Notes: generated by a model from the letters alone, not told the origin. A DNA stretch of 5,447 nucleotides from Anaerolineales bacterium (GCA_030673085.1 DAOVFE010000151.1:1-5447), one strand, 5' to 3'. Positions 1-5,214 are shown, numbered from the stretch's first letter. Numbers and translations are program-made.

Positions 1-709
1 AATGAACATACCAATCATATTGTCGCTTGTTGTCGTAAAGCTTGAGAATGTCGCCAGTCCGTCGGTGCAGTAGCCGGGATAAGACATTAAGCATAGTTGC
101 TTCAGCATCTTCATTGCCGATCTCATTCGGAACCAGCCAGAGCGCCGCCACGTCAGTCTCGGTTGCCAAAGCGAGACCATTGTGGTCATAGATATTTGCC
201 CGGGTGGGAATGACCATGTCAAGCAAGAGTTTGTTGCCATCTACTAGCTCCGGCAGGATTATGGAGTCGCTCCAGGAAATCCGCCATTTTCCATTCTCAC
301 GAACTAGGTTCATCCTGGTTTCGCGAGTAGTTGCCCCGATGACGGCGCTGATTAGAGAGATGCGATAACGGACCTGAGCGGCGCGCGGATTGACTAGCGA
401 GGAAACGATTTCATAGTCGATTCCGGTTAGGCTCGCCGATTCCCATATACTCCCAAGGTGAGACGCGAAATCTTCTTCAGTAATAGCATCCTGCGTCAGG
501 GGGCTTAACAGGGCATACATTTCATCGAACACCTGCTCGCTTAAGGCATCCAAAAAATGTGCTGCTGCTAGCTCGGGATCGGGAGCGGATATGGTGGTCA
601 CAGCGGGAGTGGGCAGAGTAGGGCTGGCATCTGGTGTCGAAGAGACGCCATTGTTAAAAATACAACCAGCCAACAAAATGCTCAAGATTAGCAGGAGATA
701 TTTTCGCAA
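1..709 (-). CDS. Penicillin-binding protein, lipoprotein type, N-terminal part (cut by window edge)
   Basis: The frame stays open for 236 codons and leaves the window at base 1, so the transpeptidase domain is not visible. Residues 1-16 form a lipoprotein signal: Arg-Lys, a leucine-rich core and the lipobox LAGC with Cys16. A Ser/Thr/Pro-rich linker follows (about 20-44). Residues 46-160 resemble the NTF2-like (MecA_N) domain of class B penicillin-binding proteins, ending in the family-like stretch KWRISW...ILPEL. RANIYDHNGLALA (170-182) matches the RGxIYDRNGxxLA motif that opens the dimerisation domain, with Gly and Arg replaced by Ala and His. By family, the complete protein would cross-link peptidoglycan outside the membrane. 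The TTG start at 709 is chosen because AGAGG lies 6 nt upstream and the signal peptide begins there. It overlaps the end of maf by 22 bp, which suggests translational coupling. The family is fairly certain; substrate class and beta-lactam sensitivity cannot be judged. Confidence 0.85.
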   Translation of the reverse strand, partial: MRKYLLLILSILLAGCIFNNGVSSTPDASPTLPTPAVTTISAPDPELAAAHFLDALSEQVFDEMYALLSPLTQDAITEEDFASHLGSIWESASLTGIDYEIVSSLVNPRAAQVRYRISLISAVIGATTRETRMNLVRENGKWRISWSDSIILPELVDGNKLLLDMVIPTRANIYDHNGLALATETDVAALWLVPNEIGNEDAEATMLNVLSRLLHRRTGDILKLYDNKRQYDWYVH

Positions 710-1386
710 GCCTCACCTCTCAGAATCTCAGGGTAAACCGAGCAAGTATAAGCTATATGAGCCTGACATGCGTCTGGCACATCAAGTGGCTGTTTAACCC
801 CGAGACAACGCATTATATATACTAGATGACATAATGGAAGCCCCATTACATTGGCGAAGCAACCATTCATTTGTTCGACGTTGACCGGATGAAAGGCTCG
901 ATCCTGAATGCCGTAGGCTCCAGCTTTATCCAGCGGACTTCCGGATGCGACGTATGCTTTAATCTCGGCCTGGCTATATTCGCGCATTGGCACATGAGTC
1001 CTGCAAAGCTCGACCATATTTCGCCCGGCTTGAAGATCAAGAACAGCAATAGCCGTGATAACCAGATGACTGTGACTGGCCAATTGAACCAACATTTGCT
1101 CTGCTTCTATTTGGTCGGCTGGTTTTCCTAGGGTAGTCTCTTTATCAACGACGATTGTATCTGCGGCAAGCACCCAATGCTGATTAGAGCAAGCATCTGC
1201 GGCTGCCTGGGCTTTTAAGAGTGCCAGGCGCTTCACGAATGATTCAGGTCTCTCGCCAGGGAGAGAATGCTCGGCAATGTGAGCAGGTCGAATTTCGGCA
1301 TGCCAGCCGGTTAATGCAAATAATTCCCGCCGTCGCGGAGAAGCCGATGCAAGGAGAAAATGTTCGGTTGGCGTTTTCATTCTCAT
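688..1386 (-). CDS. maf: Maf-family nucleoside triphosphate pyrophosphatase
   Basis: Maf proteins hydrolyse non-canonical or excess nucleoside triphosphates to the monophosphate plus pyrophosphate in the cytoplasm; some are linked to arrest of septation. This 232-residue protein has the family motifs in order: LLASASPRRRELF (11-23), AADTIVV with the likely catalytic Asp76, LGKP (86-89), SGSPLDKAGAYGIQ (148-161) and NGCFANVMGLPL (174-185). The AYGIQ signature points to the YhdE-like dTTP/UTP branch rather than the YceF branch. Two oddities: the usual IDE motif near residue 38 reads IAE, and the chain extends about 35 residues past the usual end with Cys at 194, 207, 215, 227 and 232. The first ATG (1386) is used; a second ATG two codons on is also possible. 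Neither has a ribosome binding site, but an extended -10 box lies 8 nt before the first. The next gene begins within the last 22 bases. Confidence 0.93.
   Translation of the reverse strand: MRMKTPTEHFLLASASPRRRELFALTGWHAEIRPAHIAEHSLPGERPESFVKRLALLKAQAAADACSNQHWVLAADTIVVDKETTLGKPADQIEAEQMLVQLASHSHLVITAIAVLDLQAGRNMVELCRTHVPMREYSQAEIKAYVASGSPLDKAGAYGIQDRAFHPVNVEQMNGCFANVMGLPLCHLVYIMRCLGVKQPLDVPDACQAHIAYTCSVYPEILRGEACENISC
713..720 (-). promoter_or_regulatory. Ribosome binding site fixing the TTG start of the penicillin-binding protein
   Basis: Read on the minus strand the bases are AGAGGTGA, a near-complete anti-16S match, with six bases between AGAGG and the TTG at 709. The site lies inside the last codons of maf. 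It is the main reason for accepting a TTG start, since there is no ATG at the head of the signal peptide. Confidence 0.7.
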
Positions 1387-1773
1387 TTAGCGATAATCTA
1401 TCAACTATGTATACCTATAGAAATCACCCATGGCTTTTGCATGATGTTTCTGGGAACAAACGAAAAATCAAAGCCCTTTATTCATTAGATACTATCTTAG
1501 CATTCTAACATAGCTGCGGGTTTGTCTCTACGTGAAATTAAAAGTTAATGCTGAAAAGCATATTTGCCAGTAAGACACTGGGGTATGTGTGGGCCGGGAA
1601 CTTCATTCTTAAAGACCGGCCGGATTAAGAGCTGGAATTAAGTTGTACGCTTTGGCGGTTTAGTATTTCGTGGTTTAATAGGATATGTTTAATTAGGGCG
1701 TGATGAGAGCGTTGATGATAGATCCATAAAGCGCTGTCGAATAGAGCTGGCTCGAAAATACAAGAGGTAGGCG
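1387..1773. other. Divergent spacer between maf and the J-domain gene
   Basis: These 387 bases hold no convincing gene. They must contain the promoters of both divergent genes. Visible items are the maf -10 box, a small hairpin CCAGT/ACTGG (1567-1581, 5-nt loop), inverted arms GGCCGG (1592-1597) and CCGGCC (1616-1621), and a CCGGCCGG palindrome (1616-1623) loosely flanked by CTTAA and TTAAG. The last could be an operator, but nothing shows this. No convincing promoter for the J-domain gene was found. Confidence 0.5.
1395..1403 (-). promoter_or_regulatory. Extended -10 promoter of maf, possibly leaderless
   Basis: The minus strand reads TGATAGATT, fitting TGnTATAAT with four of six -10 bases. 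Eight bases separate it from the maf ATG at 1386, so transcription would begin at or next to the start codon. No clear -35 box is seen and no ribosome binding site precedes the ATG. The same spacing occurs before the LysM gene. Confidence 0.4.
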
Positions 1774-2574
1774 ATGTTTCGGAGACGTCGAAAGGGAGCT
1801 CTTAGCCGGGCGATGGGCAGAACAGGTGACACTGAGCTAAGGATATTGCAGGACCAAGTAGCTGCCCGGCAGGAGCAGATCGCTGAATTTGAACTCGAAC
1901 TATTCGACATGCGCGCTGATCTGGAACGCTTTCGCAGAGAGAAGGATCGCCGGGCTGGATTATTGCAGCGTAGACTGGTCGAATTGCAGGCCGAGGTTGA
2001 AGCGGCCCGCCGGCGATCGGCATTTCGGGCTCAGTGGAAAAAAAGCCGTGAGCCGCCAGAATTCGATCAGGATGTGTCCGAACAATTTCGCCGAGCATGG
2101 ACCCCGCGTGATGTCCCCCCGGAACCGCCGCGAGTAAAACGTAGCAAAGCCGATGAGGAAATAATTAAAACTCTCTTCCGGACCTTGGCTAAACGATTTC
2201 ATCCGGATTTAACAATTGACCCCGACGAAAAGGCTTGGCGCCAAAACAAGATGGCGGAGGTCAATCAGGCCTACGCCGAGCGTGATTTACAAAAGCTCGA
2301 AGGGTTCAGCAATCAGCCTGAAAGGCAAATTCAACAGCCGGAGCGCTCTCGTGACCAAATGCTGGTTGATCTGCGCCGAGAAGTCCATCGCCTAGATGGC
2401 CTGATACTTGATCTTAAACGACAGCTTACCGAATTAAATAATTCGCCCGATCTGCAATTAATGCTCAAGGTTAGCTTGGCCCGCCATGAAGGCTGGGATC
2501 TACTGGCAAATATGGCCGCCGAAGTCCAGGCTAAGATTACGCAGCTAGAGGCAGAGCTGGCTACAATTGGCTGA
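1774..2574 (+). CDS. J-domain protein flanked by coiled coils
   Basis: The 266-residue protein has three parts. Residues about 20-90 are heptad-rich, charged and probably coiled coil (ELRILQDQVAARQEQIAEFE and onward). Residues about 125-178 resemble a J domain, with HPD at 143-145 followed by a helix like J helix III (KMAEVNQAYAERDLQKLEGF). Residues about 193-264 are again coiled coil. HPD is the tripeptide by which J proteins stimulate Hsp70 (DnaK) ATPase, so a DnaK co-chaperone or client-recruiting role is likely. There is no Gly/Phe region, zinc-binding CxxCxGxG or DnaJ C-terminal domain, making it a class C J protein rather than DnaJ. The basic N-terminus (FRRRRK) is not a signal peptide, so it is probably cytoplasmic. 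ATG 1774 is firm: an in-frame TAG sits at 1768-1770 and AGAGG (1763-1767) lies 6 nt upstream. The client is unknown. Confidence 0.82.
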   Translation: MFRRRRKGALSRAMGRTGDTELRILQDQVAARQEQIAEFELELFDMRADLERFRREKDRRAGLLQRRLVELQAEVEAARRRSAFRAQWKKSREPPEFDQDVSEQFRRAWTPRDVPPEPPRVKRSKADEEIIKTLFRTLAKRFHPDLTIDPDEKAWRQNKMAEVNQAYAERDLQKLEGFSNQPERQIQQPERSRDQMLVDLRREVHRLDGLILDLKRQLTELNNSPDLQLMLKVSLARHEGWDLLANMAAEVQAKITQLEAELATIG

Positions 2575-2578
2575 AGCT

Positions 2579-2697
2579 GTTTTATTCGATTAGCCAGAAT
2601 ACCCCTCAGCTTGCTGAGGTCCCTAAGCTTGCTTAGGGGATGAATGGCCAGGGCCGTAGGCATTTCAGGGCGGATAGTCCTGATCGAATATTTAAAC
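2579..2697. repeat. Inverted-repeat-bounded palindromic element after the J-domain gene
   Basis: GTTTTATTCGAT (2579-2590) pairs with ATCGAATA plus AAAC (2683-2697) through 8 bp, a 3-base bulge and 4 bp. The arms enclose repeat unit A and a small TCAGG/CCTGA stem (2665-2683), so the whole 119-bp segment could fold as one branched structure. It begins five bases after the J-domain stop codon. It could be a MITE-like element or a transcript-end structure; there is no U tract, so it is not a textbook terminator. Confidence 0.45.
2593..2648. repeat. Dispersed palindromic repeat, unit A (two AGCTTGCT hairpins)
   Basis: The unit opens with GCCAGAATACC and ends with TGGC. It contains two adjacent perfect hairpins: CCTCAGC-TT-GCTGAGG (2604-2619) and CCCTAAGC-TT-GCTTAGGG (2621-2638). 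Both have an AGCTTGCT centre, which in RNA gives a stable G(CUUG)C tetraloop. CCCCT (2602-2606) can also pair with AGGGG (2635-2639) around the pair. A related unit lies at 4058-4102 in the same orientation. Confidence 0.75.
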
Positions 2698-2715
2698 AAA
2701 ACCTGCACCCGAAGG

Positions 2716-2781
2716 GACAAAATTCCTGCAATGAGGTATGTCCCTAAAGGACATCCCTAAAGGAATTTTGAGGGTTTTGTC
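2716..2781. repeat. Nested hairpin with tandem TCCCTAAAGGA
   Basis: CAAAATTCCT (2718-2727) pairs perfectly with AGGAATTTTG (2761-2770). Inside is ATGTCC-CTAAA-GGACAT (2738-2754). TCCCTAAAGGA occurs twice, at 2741-2751 and 2754-2764, with a 13-bp period. GACAAAA (2716-2722) can alternatively pair with TTTTGTC (2775-2781). The structure lies about 90 bases before the dehydrogenase start, so it may be a leader structure, an upstream transcript end or another palindromic repeat; the sequence does not decide. Confidence 0.55.
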
Positions 2782-2854
2782 ATTTACTCAGATGCGGATG
2801 AAGCCCGGCAAAGAGACTTGGATGATTGCCTGGTTCCTGGTGGAAAGAAGATGG

Positions 2855-2860
2855 AGAGGA
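2855..2860 (+). promoter_or_regulatory. Ribosome binding site deciding the dehydrogenase start
   Basis: AGAGGA lies in purine-rich GGAGAGGA, with eight bases between AGAGG and ATG 2868. The longer in-frame alternative, TTG 2826, has no comparable site and would add 14 residues that do not look like the family N-terminus. Confidence 0.65.
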
Positions 2861-2867
2861 TGGGTTG

Positions 2868-3980
2868 ATGGCTGACGATGTGTGCTGGATAAAATTTGAT
2901 ACTATGGAACACTTCATGGTTGACGTGTTCAAAGGAATTGGCGTTCCCGGAGAGGATGCCAAAATCTGCGCTGATGTGCTTATTACAGCGGACAAGCGGG
3001 GTATAGATACCCATGGCATAGGACGTCTGAAAAATATTTATTACAACAGAATTGCAAAAGATAAAATCCAGCAGCCGATTACCCATTTTGAAGTCGTTAA
3101 GGATAGCATGGCAACCGCAGTAGTGGATGGACATAATGGAATGGGAATGGTGATTGCCAAGCGATGCATGGGTTTGGCAATTGAAAAGGCTAAGAAATAT
3201 GGAATAGGTATGGTTATTGCCCGTAATTCAACCCATTATGGCATTGCTGGATATTATGTGTTGCAGGCGTGCAAAGCGGGCATGATTGGCATCACGGGGA
3301 CGAATGCCCGCCCGTCCATTGCTCCCACCTTTGGGGTGGAGAATATGCTTGGGACCAATCCTCTGGTGTTTGGAATCCCCACCGATGAGGAATTTCCATT
3401 TACAAATGATTATGCAACATCGATTGCGCAGCGTGGAAAAATTGAGCTATATGAACGAGAGGGGAAAAAACTTCCTCCCGGATGGGTCATTGATCATGAT
3501 GGAAATACAAAGACTGATCCTACAGAAGTATTGCAGGATTTGGTAAACGGAAAAGCCGCCTTGGTTCCCGTTGGCGGTATTGGTGAGGAGACCGGCGGAT
3601 ATAAGGGCTACGGTTATGCAACCGTTGTAGAGATACTCAGTGCGGCACTTCAGCTAGGACCCTTTATGAAACAATTAACCGGCCTTGGGGATGGAAAGAA
3701 AGTGCCATTTAAGCTAGGCCATTTCTTTATTGCTATTAATATCGAGTTCTTTGCGGATCTCGATGATTTTAAAAAGACAACCGGTGATATATTAAGACAA
3801 CTCAGAGCCTCGCAAAAGGTCCCTGGCGCAGAGCGAATCTATACTTGCGGTGAAAAAGAGCACCTGATCTGGCTCGAGAGGAAAGACAAAGGAGTGCTGG
3901 TAAATAAAGCCCTTCAAGATCAAATCCTGGCCATGCGAGACGAACTCGGACTCGGCCAGTATAAATTTGAGTTTGAGTAG
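2868..3980 (+). CDS. Malate/L-lactate dehydrogenase family oxidoreductase (Ldh_2, COG2055)
   Basis: The family comprises cytoplasmic NAD(P)-dependent 2-hydroxyacid dehydrogenases acting on malate, lactate, sulfolactate, ureidoglycolate or similar, with a fold distinct from classical Rossmann lactate dehydrogenases. With ATG 2868 the protein is 370 residues, normal for the family. Motifs in order: GIDTHGIGRL (45-54, with likely catalytic His49), RNSTHYGIAGYY (119-130), LGTNPLVFGIPT (161-172), DYATSIAQRGKI (181-192), LPPGWVIDHDG (202-212) and GGYKGYGYA (243-251, the usual GGHKGYG region with Tyr for His). No frameshift or missing segment is apparent. It is isolated by spacers of about 290 and 320 bp containing related palindromic repeats, so no pathway partner is visible and the substrate cannot be assigned. 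Several stretches are AT-rich (20 of 60 bases G+C at 3001-3060), but others are not, so foreign origin is only a possibility. Confidence 0.9.
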   Translation: MADDVCWIKFDTMEHFMVDVFKGIGVPGEDAKICADVLITADKRGIDTHGIGRLKNIYYNRIAKDKIQQPITHFEVVKDSMATAVVDGHNGMGMVIAKRCMGLAIEKAKKYGIGMVIARNSTHYGIAGYYVLQACKAGMIGITGTNARPSIAPTFGVENMLGTNPLVFGIPTDEEFPFTNDYATSIAQRGKIELYEREGKKLPPGWVIDHDGNTKTDPTEVLQDLVNGKAALVPVGGIGEETGGYKGYGYATVVEILSAALQLGPFMKQLTGLGDGKKVPFKLGHFFIAINIEFFADLDDFKKTTGDILRQLRASQKVPGAERIYTCGEKEHLIWLERKDKGVLVNKALQDQILAMRDELGLGQYKFEFE

Positions 3981-4006
3981 CCATTGCCCTTGGCACATGG
4001 GCGCAG

Positions 4007-4049
4007 GAGGCTGCAGCCTCGGGGCAATTTTGCCACCGAGGCTGTTTAT
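4007..4049 (+). terminator. Probable terminator of the dehydrogenase with a competing palindrome
   Basis: CAGCCTCGG-GGCAA (4014-4027) pairs with TTGCC-A-CCGAGGCTG (4030-4044): 14 bp with one bulged A and a two-base tip. TTTAT follows, a short U-rich tail. It starts 33 bases after the stop codon. GAGGCTGCAGCCTC (4007-4020) is a perfect 14-base palindrome that shares its right half with the left arm of the long hairpin, so the two folds exclude each other. Confidence 0.6.
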
Positions 4050-4057
4050 GGGAAAAA

Positions 4058-4102
4058 GCCAGAATACCACGCAGCTTGCTGCGGGGTTCTTCACTAATTG
4101 GC
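4058..4102. repeat. Dispersed palindromic repeat, unit B (AGCTTGCT hairpin)
   Basis: Like unit A it opens with GCCAGAATACC and ends with TGGC. Its single hairpin is ACCACGCAGC-TT-GCTGCGGGGT (4066-4087), nine base pairs with one A/G mismatch and the same AGCTTGCT centre. It lies downstream of the dehydrogenase in the same orientation as unit A. Shared ends with different stems, each kept paired, point to a repeat family under structural constraint. Confidence 0.72.
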
Positions 4103-4109
4103 AAAAAAC

Positions 4110-4161
4110 TTTTTTCAATATCCTCATGCCCCCCGTTGGACTTCAGAGGATGTTGAAAAAA
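4110..4161. repeat. Long hairpin, 16-bp stem
   Basis: TTTTTTCAATATCCTC (4110-4125) pairs with GAGGATGTTGAAAAAA (4146-4161) at 15 of 16 positions; the exception is T against G, which wobbles in RNA. The 20-base loop includes a run of six C. An A6-C-T6 run (4103-4115) overlaps the left arm. The T tract is on the 5' side and the A tract on the 3' side, the reverse of a normal intrinsic terminator. Confidence 0.7.
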
Positions 4162-4263
4162 ATATTTCCCCAAAAAAGGAGTGCGGTATATATGGAGGGG
4201 AAGCGGAGCTTCCACCCCTTATATATCGCCCCTTAGGCAAGTGATTATTCTTTTTCAACACCC
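4148..4263. repeat. 116-bp segment with terminal inverted repeats, MITE-like
   Basis: TGTTGAAAAA (4151-4160) is a perfect inverted match to TTTTTCAACA (4251-4260), and similarity extends a few bases to each side. An imperfect hairpin sits in the middle. The left arm is the same strand used in the 4110-4161 hairpin. The right arm also resembles 4111-4130 as a direct repeat (15 of 20 bases). It has no coding capacity and no obvious target-site duplication, so a mobile origin is inference. Confidence 0.45.
4185..4230. repeat. Imperfect hairpin upstream of the LysM gene
   Basis: GGAAGC (4199-4204) and GCTTCC (4208-4213) form a perfect inner stem around GGA. After a bulged A, GG/CC pairs (4194-4198 with 4215-4218) and ATATAT (4188-4193 with 4221-4226) extend it, with small bulges. 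It lies inside the region that a longer LysM reading frame from GTG 4181 would translate, which argues against that upstream start. Confidence 0.55.
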
Positions 4264-4286
4264 TTATTTCATTTTTTTGAGATTTG

Positions 4287-4295
4287 TGCTATTAT
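4287..4295 (+). promoter_or_regulatory. Extended -10 promoter of the LysM-LTD gene, likely leaderless
   Basis: TGCTATTAT matches the extended -10 consensus TGnTATAAT at eight of nine positions. Eight bases separate it from ATG 4304, so transcription should begin at about the A of the ATG. No good -35 box is present, which extended -10 promoters tolerate. No ribosome binding site precedes the ATG. Confidence 0.5.
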
Positions 4296-4303
4296 CCGCG
4301 TTG

Positions 4304-5053
4304 ATGGGAAGCGTGCGGCGTCCAAGCTGGAAACCATACTGGAGATATCTGGCCCTGAATGTAGTTGTTTCGGCGGCCACGGTGCTGGTTGTTCTCCTAA
4401 TCTGGGGAAGTGCACACAAACCGCCGCCAGCGTTGGCAACACCAACAATTGATATTGTTGCCCAAATAGCCAGCTCAGTGCCAACTGCCACCACCACGGT
4501 TACTCCGTCGCCTACTCCAGTAACTTATGTCGTCAAACCCGATGACACTTTATTTGGAATTGCCATAGAACTCGGCGTTCCATTAGACGTGCTTATGGAG
4601 GCAAACGGAATAACGAATCCGAACTCGCTTGACGTCGGCCAAGTGCTTATCGTGCCCGAAGTCGAGGGAGGACCAGCTGCTACTGGTACGCCAGCGCATG
4701 ATGCAAGCGAAGCAACAGAAACCTTAACCCCAGATGTAGAAGCGCCTAAGGTTATTATCCGCGGCGTCGACGGCGCCGGCATTCTTGAGAGCGAAGCCGT
4801 TCAAATACTTAATTCAGGCGGTGTCGCAGCGATGGAGAGTTGGACGCTGGATGATGTCGAAGGTCATGTCTATATCTTTCCTGACTTCACGCTACATAGC
4901 GGAGCTATAAGTGTCCATACAGCGGCAGGCACGGATACTGTGATCGATCTTTATTGGGGGCTGAATATGGCGGTATGGACGCCGGGCAAAATCATCACTC
5001 TTCGGGATTCCTCTGGCATAATTCAATCGACATTCCAAATCCCGGAGAACTAA
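4304..5053 (+). CDS. Membrane-anchored LysM and lamin-tail-domain (LTD) protein
   Basis: With ATG 4304 the protein is 249 residues. A short basic N-terminus leads into one membrane segment (about 15-34, YLALNVVVSAATVLVVLLIW), probably an uncleaved anchor with the rest outside. A Thr/Pro/Ser linker (about 40-72) is followed by a LysM domain (75-118, YVVKPDDTLFGIAIELGVPL through GQVLIVP), which binds peptidoglycan sugars. A second linker leads to a lamin-tail domain (about 148-247) with the typical EAVQILNSGG, ESWTLDD, YIFPDFTLHSGA and LYWG elements. LTDs are small Ig-like beta domains; in bacteria they occur on surface proteins and their ligands are mostly unknown. A wall-bound envelope role is inferred. 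The frame is open back to GTG 4181, but the extra 41 codons cross a hairpin, an inverted repeat and the promoter, and lack a spaced ribosome binding site, so 4304 is preferred. The domain calls are firm; the function is not. Confidence 0.88.
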   Translation: MGSVRRPSWKPYWRYLALNVVVSAATVLVVLLIWGSAHKPPPALATPTIDIVAQIASSVPTATTTVTPSPTPVTYVVKPDDTLFGIAIELGVPLDVLMEANGITNPNSLDVGQVLIVPEVEGGPAATGTPAHDASEATETLTPDVEAPKVIIRGVDGAGILESEAVQILNSGGVAAMESWTLDDVEGHVYIFPDFTLHSGAISVHTAAGTDTVIDLYWGLNMAVWTPGKIITLRDSSGIIQSTFQIPEN

Positions 5054-5097
5054 GCGCTGCAAGTCTTCTGGAAATTGCTTGTTGAATATAGTCTATG

Positions 5098-5128
5098 TAC
5101 AAGCCCGTTAATGATGAACAGGCTTGTA
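5098..5128 (+). terminator. Hairpin after the LysM gene, possible terminator
   Basis: TACAAGCC (5098-5105) pairs perfectly with GGCTTGTA (5121-5128), with an inner GTT/AAC stem beyond one C/A mismatch. It lies 44 bases after the stop codon. What follows (TGATTAATTC) is AT-rich but not a U tract, so it may be a transcript-end stabiliser rather than an intrinsic terminator. Confidence 0.4.
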
Positions 5129-5148
5129 TGATTAATTCGCCGTTCTAT

Positions 5149-5214
5149 CTTAGGCTAGGGTATTCCAAGGGTTTAAATCTAGGATTTGGCTGCAAATCCG
5201 GAATAGGGTCTAAG
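5149..5214. repeat. Three-part nested stem
   Basis: From outside in: CTTAG (5149-5153) with CTAAG (5210-5214), TATTCC (5161-5166) with GGAATA (5200-5205), and GGATTTG (5182-5188) with CAAATCC (5193-5199) around a GCTG loop. The middle and inner stems abut on the 3' side, giving a compact fold with large internal loops on the 5' side. It could be a small structured RNA or another intergenic palindrome; no promoter was recognised. Confidence 0.45.

Noticed and set aside
871..1131. 86-codon plus-strand open frame opposite maf
   Set aside because: It is antisense to conserved Maf motifs and resembles no family I know; the maf frame explains the sequence.
1608..1629. Operator centred on the CCGGCCGG palindrome
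   Set aside because: The flanks pair only with a bulge, no second copy is seen in the window and no promoter could be placed beside it; kept only as a remark in the spacer entry.
2331..2720. 129-codon minus-strand open frame
   Set aside because: It is a shadow of the J-domain gene's 3' end and runs through the palindromic repeat unit A; its peptide (SKLRGILA) recurs at unit B only because the DNA repeat does.
2826..2867. 14-codon extension of the dehydrogenase from TTG 2826
   Set aside because: ATG 2868 has a well-placed AGAGG site and gives a family-typical N-terminus; the extension has no good ribosome binding site and an unlikely composition.
3802..4215. 137-codon minus-strand open frame
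   Set aside because: It overlaps the conserved C-terminus of the dehydrogenase and three hairpins, and has no recognisable domain.
4181..4303. 41-codon N-terminal extension of the LysM protein from GTG 4181
   Set aside because: The stretch crosses a strong hairpin, an inverted-repeat arm and the extended -10 box, and the GTG has AGGA directly against it with no spacing. ATG 4304 gives a normal membrane anchor.
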